Of a stretch of DNA of 64,000 nt, positions 26,609 to 41,000 are shown one piece after another; position 1 is the stretch's first letter, and every line of letters begins with the position of its first letter. A program made the translations under genes and the position numbers. This DNA comes from Diploscapter coronatus (lineage: Eukaryota; Nematoda; Chromadorea; Rhabditida; Rhabditidae), in contig OZ038422.1 of the NCBI GenBank assembly GCA_964036155.1, positions 43,547,201-43,611,200 of the forward strand, in the 5' to 3' direction. Below the pieces are notes generated by a model. The model made no database searches, was not told the DNA's origin, and was given only the letters and a program-made list of their open reading frames with translations.

Positions 26609-27376
26609 TTGAAATTGACTCCTTATAAAGTTCACCCAGTCTATCGTTCGTATATTTTTAAAAAATCATCTACTGTTATAACAAGGATGGGCTCAGTAAC
26701 TGTGTTTTGCCTGAAGTTACCGTTCACGAAAAAACGGCGAATTCGTGAAAATCGTGAATATATCGTTGATGCGCCACAAACTGACGACAAATGTCATCTT
26801 TATTTCTTCACTCTTCGGATCATCCGAATTATCCGTTTTCCCTTCAAAATTCAAATCTCCATCTTACAAACGGTTGAGAATTTTAAAGAAGATGAAGAAT
26901 TCGACTGCCCCGAAGGCATGAAAATATGGAAATGACAGAGGTTTGTCATCAGATTATGCGCTTTGGTGATGTATTTAAATTTTCCTAAATTCGCGAGTTT
27001 TTGGAAACGGTCACTTAGGAGGAAACAGACAATAGGATCAGGTAGATTAAAAGTCAAAATACTCTATTCGATGAGCTGACCAACTTAGAAACAGCATCAT
27101 GTCTTTCCAACCTATCTCTAACTCTATGCCAAAATCCTTGATGATGTCACCAGGTAAACCTTCCAAATTGATGAACGATAAATTGAATGAAATTTCCAGA
27201 GAAAAACCCTTGAAATGACGTTTTGAATACTCTGGTTTGGTAATAAAGCTAAAAGATGGATATGAAGAGAGTAGGTTTAAGGTAAGTTTAGTACCAAGGT
27301 GATCAGAAGGTCGAGCTGCGCATTTTGATACAGATTTATCCCTATCTAGTCTAATCTCTATCCTCTTCCCATTCAT
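26609..27376. other. Two adjacent unidentified reading frames
   Basis: A 108-codon plus-strand frame (26609-26935) and a 109-codon minus-strand frame (27047-27376) lie side by side in otherwise ORF-poor, AT-rich DNA. Neither has low-complexity composition. I recognise no domain, see no convincing splice sites, and cannot tell a small gene from a decayed transposon or chance. Confidence 0.2.
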
Positions 27377-30300
27377 TTTTCAATGTGTTACTCAACCAGC
27401 TTATTCAAATTACCGGCCGGGCGCGTATTGAACAAAAAACCATTAAAATCAATAGCATGTCTTCAGCAATGCATCTTATCTCTTCCCATCCATTCATACT
27501 TTCGTTAACAAGATGTTTCTTGATTTGCAATCAGTATATCACTTTTTGAACCCAAGTCAGAAGAAAAAAGCTGTCGCTCATATTCGGCTTATAGCTTATG
27601 AAATGGAAAACGACAAATAAAACTAAATAATGAAGAAATTGGAGAGAATCGAGAGATAAAATAAAATCCAAAATCTACAAAATCACTCAAAACAATGCAA
27701 CTCTAATGCGGTAAGAGATTATCTCTGTCAGAGAATATCACAAGCCACTCCACTTTCCCATTAGCCTTCTTACTTCTTCCTTAAGCTTTCATACTGTTAA
27801 TCCCTTTTAATTTCACTCATCCAGAAGAAACCTTGATTATTGCACTAGAAGATTTCGAAATTTTACCTTCAGCGAAAGCTTTTCATTTGAATTTATTTGG
27901 AATAATGTATTATATAAACAAACTGTATGACTTGGTATAGCCTCTTATGCTAACAATTTTTAATTTCCAATTATGATTTCTCATTCCTATCTTAGAACTA
28001 GTATCATGTAATTCTACGAATACATCTCGCAAGATATGCTTTGAAAATCGTCTTTAATTAACAGTTAAGTTGAAAAACACGTTTAATGAGATGTCGAAAT
28101 AATGAATGTCGAATTCCCATTAGTACTTTTAAGTGATCGCTAACTAGAAGAGTCTCTTACCTTAACCTAGAACTTAAAAATAATTGAATTATGAACCTGA
28201 AGAGAACATGGGGATGCGAAGCAACTATGCAAAAAATGGCAAGATTGTTCCTTTCTCTTCCTCTCTTCTTATGTCAATGCTTTTGGATTCCTGCTTTCCC
28301 TATAAAAATCTAGTTCGTAATTTGATTAATTAATTTTCTATCTTTATGCATGCAAATTATCATCAATTCATCAACTAATAATCGACTTAACTATGAATGC
28401 TGCAATAAACAACCCCTAATTGTATTATAATGAGAGTTAAAGAACGAAAACGCATCTTCACTAATTGTTCTTAAATTCATTGTTACAATTCTGCCTAAAA
28501 GTAAGTTCTTAGATATGTCGACAAGGTAAATTAATCAGCGGTAAAACAGATTAGGAATACAAAAATTAAAAGGAAAATTTTGAGTCGAACGTCAAAACTC
28601 TAAGGAAGTGAGATAGCGAAGGGAAAAGAAGCAGAGAATGAGTAAGTGAAGTAAGAGAATAGAAGAAAGATGTAAGGAAAGTTGTCTTCTAATTGAGAAC
28701 CTAATCGAATTAATGAGCTGATAGATGGAGGGGTTGCAAGAGAGCAGAGAGAATCAGAGATGAGATTGGCCAACTCCTTGGAAAGGCACGGCTATGGCAA
28801 TATGGAAGGGCTGCGGGAGGCATAAAGAGCATATCGCCAAAATTATGTTGTGTGAGTTTTAGGTTAGAATAATGTATAATCAGAAAATATTATTGGTAAA
28901 ACCAACTAATTGTTCAAATTACAGTTACTTTCAAAAGTTTGTGTCGCGCCACTAAATTTCGTTATTTTTGTTCATTATTTGCGATACACCAATCCGGCTA
29001 AAACTGGGAAAACTTGCTATAATTTAACAACCAAAATATGCTGAAATTTAAAAATTAATCAGTGAATTTCAGTAGATAAACGAACAGTATAAAAATAGTA
29101 AGTGATGCAAAATTTTTAAATGCCACAGTATTACATTCTCACAAAAATTAGAGATAATACGGTATTGTTGCTGCCCAAATTTAGGAGACGTATGCAAAGT
29201 GGTGCAATTTATTTTTAGTGGTTAGAAAATGGAGAAATAACACACGAAAAGAAGAGACTGACCTAAAATCATTTTTTCTCACCTCATTTTCGACTTCCCT
29301 GATTTCGGTATCAACGATAATGTCTCTGAATTATTGCAACAGAGTGATGAAGCTTTAAAACAATTAATTCGATTATGCAATTTGCTAAGTTACAGTAAAC
29401 TGCGTAATTCCTCTTTCTAAATGAAAGAGTTTCATAATAGAGCAAATGATTTTGTATTCTTTACTGAGCGGGGACTAGGAAAGAAGCTTGACAAAATGTT
29501 AGAAATATCGCAATGAGCTATGAAAGACAATGAGAATTGCTTCAGAAACCAATTATTCGAATATCAAAAAGCTACAAATAGAGAGAGAGAAAAGGAATTA
29601 TGCAGAATACATGCAACGAGGTTTCAACTTCCCCTGTTGGACATGGAATGCACCACCCATTTTTGGTCAACTTAGTTGATTTACTTTGAGCAGAGAGGGG
29701 CAAATTAAACAAGGAGCAAATGAATTAACGCGTCCTTCGCTTCTCTCATTTCCTCTGCTTCATACTCTTTCGCTCTTTCACACAGGCAGACAAGCGACAA
29801 TTTGTTTAGCTAAAAGAGAAAAGAGCAATTAGAAATCGGTCACAAGCAGGTCCATCTCGGCACTAGGGTACTAGCTGAATAACTAAATGAGGGGTTATTG
29901 ATAGATCAATAGTTAAGCACACCTAGGCAGAGTTTAAACCGAATCCTTCTTGGAGACCCCCTTTAGCTCAAGTTCCCCGTTAAAATTTTGTTGGTACTCC
30001 ATTATGTATCAATTTTCTACGAGAAAAATTATTTTGCGTACACACTTCCCTATAATTTTCATTCTGGCCGAAAGCCTGCCCAGATCTGATAATAATTATG
30101 TAATTATGATGATCAGTTTTATTTTAAAAACTCAGATAAAAGAATACCATGGATCAATTAATAAGGATATGACCAAATACCAATGCATTGAGGATTCTTC
30201 TACGTAGTAATTTTGATCAAAACCATCATCACCCTTATTTTATCATAATAGGTTAACTATTTATGAAGAAAAAAGCCACAATTTAGCTCTTTGATACTCT

Positions 30301-33300
30301 ACAGAGGCGTATATTTAGAAATTTCAATAATTTATAATTTCCCATTATGAGAAGTAAGGAGATAGGCGTAATTTCTTCATCAGATTGTAGCTAAATAAAA
30401 TTCTCGCTGTTAATTATTGCCTAGCAAATAAACGACTTGACTTGTGACATAACGATTTGAAGAATAGGAAAATTAGTAATCTTACATTTGTTTAATTATT
30501 ACGTTTGTTGAAACTGAAAAGAGCTGATGAGAAGATCAACTTTGTCAAATGCATAAAAAATTAGCGAATTAAATTTACGTGCAAGATACAAATATAGAGG
30601 AGCATGATTTTGTCAGAAATAAGTTATCAAAATTATTAAATTTGGTCTCATTAATGACTGCATTTATTGATAACTGAATTTTAAATGAACTAAAATTATT
30701 ATAATGCAAATTTTCTCTATCATCAAAGGAACCATGCCTGATATAGTATGAAATATTTTTTTTAAATCTTAAGGGTTTTTTCCTAACATAAACTAGAATT
30801 TATAAATGTATGAAGAAACTATAATTGATTCATGCAAATCGAGTGATAAAATTTCACCAAGAAAGAAATCAGAAAATCAAGTGGATGTACTTCGATCTGC
30901 TAATTAGAAAAGTTGCGCTGAACGCTTCGGACGAAATTTAAAAATTCTCATTTCATTGATTCAACACTCGCAGGTGCTGTCGCGCAGCAGGCCACTATTA
31001 GAATTTGCAAATTATTTAATTAAAATTTCTATATACTGCACAAAAATGTAGAGTGATTATTAAAAGGTCAACGTATTCTTTCATGAATTCAATCGTTTTA
31101 CTGTGGTCTATAACAAATTCAAAAATATCGATTGGTCAAATAATGATGAAATGAACAATTAGATTTCTCGAAAAGTTTTCACAATCCGAAGCAGAGTATT
31201 GTTAATTAGGAAAAAGTGAACAAATCGTTCAAATGAGTAATGATTGTATTATGAATTTTCCAAGAAATTGAAAAATGAAGTGACATAAAGTTGCAAGAGT
31301 AAATGAATTATGGCATAAAATATTTTGGCATAATTTGCTTTTATGGACGAATTAAAAATTTGATAATATAGGTCATTTCATACAAAATGCATGAGTTAGT
31401 GAATTTCGGGGAAATTCTTAGAGCCAATTAATTAATCAGCGGCGAAAATGAGTTGATTGGCCTTCTGTCTGCTTGTGAGCCGAGCTGCCCCTGCCTTCTC
31501 GCAGTTATTCTTGCCTTCCCTTCCCATTCGTGCCTCTGATATTTTTATTCGTTCTCATTCTCTCGTTCGTCTCATTTTATATCCTCTTTGTTATGTGGCG
31601 CTCATTAACTGGCCAGGACTAATTAGCTGAAAGCTAAGGAATGAGTCTCCCCTGCTCCTTGTGCTAGAAGAAGGGGCGAGAGAAGCAGAACAAACTCGCC
31701 CATATTTGAGCTCAATGAGCAGAACGTCTCACCGTCTCACTGCTATGCTCCTCCTGAATGCCACCTGTAACTATTCATAATCTCCTTCATCAAAGACTTC
31801 GGGATTAAAAGATTAATGCATGAAGGCAAGCAACAACAACCAAATCACATTCGCAAGTAATTAATAAAGAGAAATAATCTTCATAATGAAATATATCGCC
31901 TCGGAAAGAAATGGGATTAAGAACATGTGATGGACGCAAAACTCAAACTCGAAACTGAGAATAAATTAATTTAGATAAGACGACAATTAAACTGTTACAT
32001 AAAGCAATAGGAAGTGCAATATTTTCATTGGAGATTTACATTTTAAATTAGTGATTTCAACAAAATACTGTAACACAACTAAAGAAATTCGCACTGCAAT
32101 AGTGAAGAGCTAGATTTTTCATGCAAAAATTGAATATATCCTCTAAAAATTTTGACGATATTTGCTAGGGTTTAGTTTAACCTCAACGATACCAGCAAAA
32201 AAGTCTGGCTACATTACTTAACTACTCAACGTCTTAAAATAAAGCTTGAAAGCAGGAAAATTGATAGAAATTAACGCTTAAGGGGGACATTATGACTTGC
32301 CTTATGCTTATTTGTGTCTGTTTTTGTCTACTTCTCTTGACCTCTTTCATTAACATGCATTTTCGTGCTCTCTTCCAAGTCGAGTCATTATTTCCTCACT
32401 TCACTTTCTCCTTATCCCTATCTCTATCCTTATAATGTAATGAGCGGCTAATGTTAAGAAATGAGTCCCCGAGATAGATTGCAAGTAGTAGGAATAATAA
32501 GTGAAATTATGATAGTAGAATTGTTCAGTTGGAAAGAATACGAAGATAGGTTACTGTGATAGGAAAGCGAAGAAACAGATATTGGTCGCTAATTAGTATG
32601 AAAAAGATTGCACTTCGTGGAGGAATCTTTATTGCAGCGCCGTATAACTTCATGATTAGCAGCGCTTAAATTGATAAAATGTGATAAATTTATAGAAATA
32701 GTCGCCAAAACTCAATAAAATAGCGTTTTAATTAAAAGCCACAACAATTTGTTCATTAGCTGAAATCTAAAATGGTTTTTCTGAATTAGAAGCATCATAT
32801 ATCAGCTTATTAACGCTTAATCTCCACATAAAACCGATTTGAATGTAAACTAACAATGCGACTTGAATCATTTGTAAGATATTTACTACTTATCTTAAAA
32901 TCGAAAATGGAATTTCATGGACTTTGATTTTTCGATCCCCAAATTTTCGAAAAAAAAATCCGAATGATTCAAACTGCCATAATTCCTCATCTAATGATCG
33001 TAATCACTTCAAGTCTAGACTAAATCCACTCTAAACACTCTAAAGATTTCTGGCGATAATTTTAGCTGGATAATGGAAAGTTCTGGCATTTTGGAGAGTA
33101 AACTTTTATTATAGGGAGACCTATAGCTTAAGGAGACTTATATTTTAGATTATACTGTAGCCGTCACTACAGGATGTACAGTATAATTAGCAGCAAGATA
33201 TTTTCGAATTAAAAATATAGCAAATTCAAAATGTTTATGAATGATGAATGAACGAATGAATGAATAGTTCTCATGCTCAATTTTTTTACTCAGATCGTTG

Positions 33301-36300
33301 ATGAAAAAGGAGAGAAAGTCTCAAATGAACGCTAATTAGACGATTAGCGGCTATCTAAAAGAATACAAAATCTATTCATTTTGAGAATAGAAAAAGGTAA
33401 GACGTGAGAAGTCAAATTGCGTGATTAATGTCAAGCATGTTTCGCGTTTGTATACAAATATTGCAGTGCAAAAATTACGTTTGATTAAAATTGGTATATT
33501 TCTAAAGTCTAAAATAAAAATCATATCTCTAAAGCTAAAGTTAGAGTCCCAAAGTTCCACTCTTTGCAAAAATGCATTTGTAGTAGAAGTGTGAGTTTGA
33601 AATCACAAATTTTAGAAGGAAATGCCCTTCAAACCCGCAATGTCATAAAAATCCATCCCTAGATCGTCGATAAACTTTATAAAATGATCAGGTGCCAAAA
33701 TCAGCCCAAAAAACAAGCGATATTTCGTTTGCAAAAAAATGTGTTCATTTAGGGTGATGCATTTTTGCGATTTATTCGGTTAGAAAACTTATTTTTTCAT
33801 AGAAGTCTTATTTATAACCCGAATCATCTTTCTGCTCAAAAATGTATCCCGAAATGCGATTTTGAATATCTGCTTGAGGACCCTAGCCAAAATAGAAGAG
33901 TTTAATTCATTCAAAAATTTTATAGGTGATAAAGATGAAGTGAATGAGGAGGATAATATTTTCCTACGGTAATTTGAAAGAAGAGAATTTCCATTTATCA
34001 TTCAATTATAACTAATTCGTAATTTAATTAATCCCATGTTTTACCTGGGCAAAGTAATAAGGTAAATATGCCGCGACAATGAAAAACCGAGTTGAAATAA
34101 ATCGAGGGTAAGAGTAAGGGAAAAGAAATGAAAAGGTGGAGAACAGAATGAGAGAGTATGGAAGAATGAGAGTGCGAGGGAGAATGCTTTAATTAAAAGT
34201 AAACAAAACTACGGAATAAATGAGACTAATTGGGAGAATGAAGAATTGGAAAATGAGGAATGAGAGCAGAGCGCAGAGAGACTGAGGTGGAATGTGTTCG
34301 AATGCATATCCGATCACTGCAGACTTGCAATATTTGGAAGGGCTTTATTATTTTAATGCCGCACAAAGACGAAATCGGATTAAATTATTTAGATACCCAA
34401 AGGAATAATGAATTACTGTTATCTCTAGTTTTTTTACATGAACTCCCAAAAATTATCTTGATCCAAATTCTATCTAAATAAAAATTTCATTGTATCGCAG
34501 TTTGAAATTTCTCTGGATGCATCCAACAGTCTCAATATTATACTATATCTACAGATTATTTTGAAACAGGCTTGAATTAGAATGTAGGAAACCAATCTGA
34601 ATTGTCACCCAAAAATTTCCGAATTTTGAGCGAAACTTGTTCAAGATGTTTGAAGTCAGAATTTTAACTTTCTTGCAAGCCTTCTGGAGACGAATGAAAA
34701 CAGGAATCTTAATTTTTAAGTGTTTTAAAGTTCATAAGATGAAGCTTCACCAAAATTTCGGATATTCATACCTTTTCATTACAATTTCTTTTATAAAACT
34801 CTCAAATGATGTAATAGTAATCACATGGCTGTATAACATTCCATTCCCCGCAGATGGAGGAAGTATCTATTATTAGGCAGTAATTCAGCCCTCTCCTCAG
34901 GTGTATCCATAACTTTCCTCCCCAAGATTTTCTTCATCCCATTTCGTTCCTCTGCAAATCTTTCTCTTCTAGCCCCAGAGCCCTCACAAGGTCTGCCTAA
35001 ATGCTTCCTGAACTTACTTTAATTATCTGCCCCATTGTGCTCACATTATGAGCAAAGAGAGGAGAGAGCCGCGTAATTGTCTAATCTGTTTTTCTCTCTT
35101 CCCTCTCCTCTGCTCTCTGCATTCGTCAGTATCTCTCGCTCTGTTTGCTTCCCTCGTGTCTCTCATTTCTTTATACTCTTGCACAACTTCTCTGAATCGG
35201 TATTTTGTGTGCCAGCCTAACGAACTGCAAAGTATTGGTGTGGGACCTGACTGGGTATGTGAATAATTGGCCATCTAAAAAGGACCGCAGACCGCGACCC
35301 AACTCGGCAAATCCTAACTCAAGTGGATTTAACGGGGATTTGTCCGGATTTATAAACCACAAAATTCGAAAATTCATAATTTGTCCTAATCAAACGGATA
35401 GCTTTGCATCATAAGATTATGATAGCTAGATTTCATTATTTCCACACAATAATATTTTCGCCAGCTAATATGGAATTTAGACTTCATTCATTGGAAAAGT
35501 CAATTACTGAAAGTATACTGTAAATGATGAGCCTCCTAATCGAATCGGATCGATATGACAAATTAGCTAAAGAATTATTTATACATAAAAAAAGAAACAA
35601 GCCGAGCATATTTGTAGTAATTTCATGAATGGTTGATTTGTCTGATTTCCTGAATCCACGACTCCGCCTCTCCCTAAATTCATTCATTTTCACCTTCGTA
35701 ATGAGCAATTGAGCAATTGTCGAGCTTATCAAAAATGCATCTAATTTCCGTGTCGTTGAAATGAAATCAGGCATTCAATTTGCTTCATAAATCCGACTTT
35801 TCCTAAAACTAAACATGGAAAAATTATTCAAGTAAGACAGTAAAATTATTTGCAATGATATTTGAAATTATTAACAATAATGAAGTTTCCCCCCATGTTT
35901 TACGAATATTCAATTTACAAGAAGAGCTGACCTAATCCCGTATCTCCCTTTTACTAATTTCTTCACCAATAGGAGTTTTCATATATTCTGATCATGAACC
36001 TGAAGTTAAAAAGTACAGTCGCGACTTCCTTGGCCTTGGAAATCTGTAAAACTCTTTCACGCAGTAGAGATGATTGAAAAATAATCTATTCTAATTTTTA
36101 CTTTCATTTTTGCATACTATTTTTTCACATTGTAAAAGTTTTCTGGATATCTTAGGACGGGAAGGTTGCGGCTACACTTTTGACATCAGATTCGTGATTA
36201 GAACCCCATTAACGAAATGATTAGCCAAAACGATATGACATTAGGTGAACACTTCTTGATAACCTAAATACTCAATCGGATTTCAGTTTTATATTTGTCA

Positions 36301-37025
36301 GTATTTTATCATATCTTGAAATGCATTCGATTACTGGGTCAAAATAAATTCATTTCTTGCTTAACGATAATATCCACGAGTAACCAGTTTCGCAACAATT
36401 GACAACTAATCTGTGTCGAGCTGGAACGCCTCGTGGAAAACTGGAATCATTTTGTCGAATTCGAGTATTGTCATATCAAAACCGTTACACGTTAATCCGG
36501 AACTAAAGTTGCGCAGGTGTTTTCTTCGGCTAATCGTTGCACTTTCAAGTATTCATCAAATTAAGAAAAAACGATAAGTCATACGTAAATTTCATTCTAA
36601 ATATTCAAATGTGTCCATGCAAGTTATATAAACCATCAAAGTATAAATTCAAGTTACATTCATTTTGAATATGAAGGAAAAAACTAAATTAAATTTTTGA
36701 CACAATTTTCTGAAGAAACCATCACAGACAGAGAAATAGGCCAATTGATAACCGACAGAACCGCTTTTTTGAAGCAGGCATTTTTATTGCCTCGTGAGAG
36801 TGCTTTCTCAGTTACACTTTTCACATTTCGAACTTCGGCAATTCGAAAAAAAGAATCAGAGGAATTGCAAAATGTTGGAAATAAAAGGTTCTCTGGACAT
36901 TTCGTTTCATTCCCGCCAGTTCATTTTGCAATTATTGGCAATTTCAGCCGTCTTTTCGACTTGTTTACATTTGTTTAACTTTGTCTACATATTATTCATC
37001 TAGCTTTCATACAGGATGTATCTCC

Positions 37026-37660
37026 AGACTGTAAGACATTCTTACTATTCTTCTTCGAATTTGGTGATTCAGATTTTCTGCGTTATTTCATTGATTGTTA
37101 TTGTTGAAGCTGGAGTCAAAGTTGACGGTAATTTTGATTGGGTATAGGTCGTTATCCACTAAAAGTTTGGGTGGTAAAGACCGTCTCCCCTTTGATTATT
37201 CTGATGTAACTCAAGTTGGCTTTCATAGAGAAGAAATGCACGATGGGCAGATGTCCAGAGCCGATGGTATGCATGAGAGAAGACGATGGGTCGCATGTTT
37301 GTCGTAAGGGTTCAGATAAAATCCTTTGTGAAAGTTTATCATGTAGGATTTGAAACGTGTAACGAAAGGAAATGTGGTCCTAAGGAGGAATGCATGCCGA
37401 GCTTTGTTGGATTCGTATATTGCAGAGTGAAAGGTAATGGTTTATAAATTCAAAGGAGCGACTTTCATGTCAATGACATTGTTTAGTCACATGTGATGGA
37501 GTGAAGTGCAAAGCAGGAGAGAAATGTGAAGTCCGCCCTCTGGAGCGCTGTGTAAGTATTTAGAATGATTTTTATAGGAATTTAAGGTGCACTATTACTG
37601 CAATTTAGGCAGATGATTGCCCTATGAGAGCTGCTTGCGTTAAGAAATAAGCATGTGATG
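37026..37660 (+). CDS. Small secreted cysteine-rich protein
   Basis: Six exons give 112 residues: 37026-37040, 37083-37137, 37239-37313, 37357-37443, 37497-37561, 37619-37660. All introns are 42-101 nt and phases join. Residues 1-18 form a hydrophobic signal peptide (IFCVISLIVIVEAG). The mature part holds three similar units of the form C-x3/4-C-x4/5-C-x(8-11)-C: one ends GSHVCR, one contains TCNERKCGPKEEC, and the last contains TCDGVKCKAGEKC and runs into ADDCPMRAAC. This spacing resembles follistatin-type (FOLN) half-domains or small secreted protease-inhibitor-like modules, but I cannot assign a family. The protein is expected outside the cell and disulfide-bonded. CATACAG lies one base before the ATG, suggesting trans-splicing. 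AATAAA follows at 37834. Confidence 0.8.
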
Positions 37661-37833
37661 AACGAATTCAATCGTACTTCATATCTTGTAGAATTATCTG
37701 ATTAGACCTCGAGTAATTGTTATTTTGAGTGAATATAATTAGCTACAAATCACCGTCATATCTAGTCAATATTATTTGTCGCTTCATTTCTTGTGGAATA
37801 TAAATCTTCTTCGAATCATTACTGTTTTATTGT

Positions 37834-37839
37834 AATAAA
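37834..37839 (+). terminator. Polyadenylation signal of cysteine-rich gene
   Basis: AATAAA, 174 bases after the stop codon; the first good match downstream on the plus strand. Confidence 0.5.
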
Positions 37840-38043
37840 ATTAAGTGCCTATTTCATAAGATTTTAAATTAAAAGTAAAGAAACTGGCCTGTGTACTATA
37901 TACAGAAGTTATAAAGCTTGCATTTTATCAGCGAAAATGTGTCAACTTACTCAGTTTATAGTAACTAATAAATTAAAGATTAAAGATGATATGATATGAA
38001 TATTGAAGAGATGCATTACTTACCCGTCTAATAGCATTCTTCT

Positions 38044-38049
38044 TTTATT
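38044..38049 (-). terminator. Polyadenylation signal of NELF-C/D gene
   Basis: AATAAA on the minus strand, 13 bases after the stop codon at 38063, implying a very short 3' untranslated region. Confidence 0.6.
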
Positions 38050-38062
38050 AATGAATGAAATA

Positions 38063-41000
38063 TCATCCCGAATTAGTACAGTATGACAAAAACTCGACTG
38101 CCAGTGGGAGGGCGTTGTCGAAAATGGTTGGATCCGCGACGAGAGGACGGAGTAGAGCAATGAAGTCTGGCGAATAGGGAGGGGTGATTATTTCCAGAAC
38201 CTGAACATGCTTATTCTAGACTTTAACAAGATATCAGTTTTTGAAAACACGATTTTTTCCTACAATAGCCGTGAAATAATGAGTGGAGCGTAAAAGCGTA
38301 AAATGAAAGAAAATTTTTAGGCCAGCCTACGCTTTTTGTCTCTCTCAATCTTGCGTTTTATTTCTTCGCTTCTCCTCGCTTTTTTCGTTATGCGTCAATT
38401 TCGAAAGAAGTTTGTTTACGATTTATAATAATCATATAAATTTCGTTACTTCGATAGCGAAATATCTGACGAGCGAAGCGTCGATGGAGCCGTCAGAGAA
38501 CATGGCAGTGACTTTCTCAAGGATAGGCACGGCAAAACCCACCGATAGTAGATGCACGAAGCGGTCGACTACTATTCGTTGGCGCTCCATTATCACCTGA
38601 TCACAACAAGATTAGTTCGTTTTAAAAGAAAAAGCAAAGAACATATAATTTGGTTGTCATCAAGTCTGTTCAGAAACGAATTTCTCAAGGATTTAGGATA
38701 ATCATTCAAACGATCAAACCCAATCCCACCTCTGCAGCCTCTGACTCTTCAGAGATCCTGTCGTACAATTGGCAGCAGATGTCGAATGCCTGAGTGTGAA
38801 GATTGGGGTGCAGAGAGACGATGTGGTCCAGCAGAACTAGAGCGACTGGGGGAGGGTCGCCTAGAAAAAGCATTATGAAAAAGAAAGTAGTGTGAAAAGA
38901 TGATTACCTAGACGAGATTCTGATAGCAGGAGTGTCTGAACGTAATAGAGAATTCCTGCAGCCGCCACAGCTGTTCGGGAATAATACATCAAGTCCTAGA
39001 AGTATAAAGCGAGTATTTGAAAAGGGAAAATCTAACCTTCAACTCGCAAAGAATGTCGTCAGTTGCTTCCAAAGTGCTGGCTGCTTTTTCAATCGACGAT
39101 CTGCATGGATCCAATTCGAATCGAAGTTGCTAAACAGATCATACATTCGCCATTGAATAAAATATTCGAAAGACCTGTCTAGTGCCATTTTTAGTCGTAG
39201 TTTCGCTGACAGAAGCTGAATAGGCAAGCAGATAGACGTATTTGTCGCGATGTTCAGGCGCTACCTAAAATGCGAATTACCTCGAAGAAAACAACGATAA
39301 GTAGTTTTACAAACCCTCGGTCCGTCACAGTGAAAGAGCGAGTCGATGAGCATATTCTCGAAAACCGCGTCTCTGATGATTTCGATTGGGGGAGGCCGGG
39401 GCAGGATGTAGGCCTGAAAAATTGACTAAACATTGCAAGTTAAAGAGATAGGTAAGACCTCAAAAACGATGTTGACGTCTGCGGGATTCAATTCGCCTTT
39501 CGTAATCATTGCTAGAATAGCTTGATAGACTTGAGTAGACATCTGAAAAATAAGGAAGCCGTGATTCAAAATGCGATGAGCGTCTTCATCTTGTAAATGG
39601 AATCAATTTTTCTCATGCATTATTCTACCTTCTTATGTATGAAAGTGGAACTCGAAGAATGTCAAATGTTGAAATAGACTTGTAGCGAAATAATGCAAAA
39701 CACATTTTCGAATAACTATATCTAACCTGATCCTGTGCAGTGCAGGCAATTGCAGTTCTCAATGAAGTTGTGTCATATATCCTCTCAGGAATGTATTTCC
39801 TCAGCTGATCACTGATCGCCTCACAAGTACCTTTGATCCATCCCTTTTCGGTTCGGGAGAGCTCCTTCAGAATTGAAATGGCGTAGGTGTAGGTGTGCTC
39901 AGAAAGGCAAACAACTCGAGCCTGAATATTCGATGCCATTTTAGAATAAATGATATAGTTTGAATCAGAAATGGAAGCAAGTTCATTCCGCTACCATGAG
40001 ACATCTAATTGCATTTTTATCACCAAATCGAAATTTCGTCTTCAATTTTGTGTACGAAAATTCGGAGCTCGAGATTTAGTTTCATTTTACCGTGAAAATT
40101 TGTTAGAATCTAACGAAATTTTATCTTCTTTCCGAAACTTATTGAATTTCACTTGTTCATTCCAGATTTGAATAGAAAACCAACCACTTCTTCGAAGGCC
40201 TGATTGTAAGATGCCGAATCGACTCCTTTCTTCACTTGCTTCAGCAATTCGGACATCGTTGTCAGGAATACTCGAGAATAAATATCCAGCTGAAATAACA
40301 ATGAATTTGAAAATAAGCAAAATGTATGCCTGTTGAGCAGCAGTGGAAACATTGCTGATTTCGTTCTGAAATCCAGCATCGCTGATCAGTTTGACTGTGA
40401 AGGTCAGCATCAGACAGTCTCTGTGCTCTTCTATCAAAGAGTACAGAATACTGCGCCATCGTCTGAAATACTTTTGAAAAATGAAGAAATTTATGGCATA
40501 AGGAATCCAGAAATAAAAAAATGGACAGCGTAACATATTCAGACCCAGGGAAGATGACCGTCAGAAAGCCCTTTCGACTTACTCCCAGTATATTTTCTTA
40601 GCAAACTTCTATATCTGGCCTTTTATAAGCCAAGATGTTCACGAGTGCTATCCGGTATCATAGCTATAAATCAGCTCGTGCGATCTACTCTCTATAGTTT
40701 ATTTTGACCTGATGAAAGTGCTCCCTAGGGCTGAACACATTTCAAAATTATCCGAAATTATAGCTAATTTTTAAAAGTTAAACTTTCCTTCTGAAAGAAT
40801 AAAACTCCTACCGATGCGAGATGAGTGCAGGCAGCCAATCTATCCCAATTCCTCCATCCTCGAAGATCCTGTCCGCCATGTCTGCGTTGAAGTATTTCTT
40901 GATCATCGTTGCGAGCGAATTTTCCACACAACGAATTGCTTCTTAAGAGTAACTATCAATATTAAATTACAATGAGAAATGTCTAACCCTCCTTTCCGTT

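Larger units (their letters stand above)
16452..37025. other. About 20.5 kb without a recognisable gene
   Basis: Between the zfh-2 start region and the cysteine-rich gene I find no exon supported by splice sites plus family similarity. The stretch is AT-rich with short purine-rich tracts. It contains inverted-repeat elements near 20.2, 22.3, 23.7 and 25.7 kb, listed separately. It could hold distal regulatory DNA or 5' untranslated exons of zfh-2, which would not be visible by coding potential. Confidence 0.6.
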
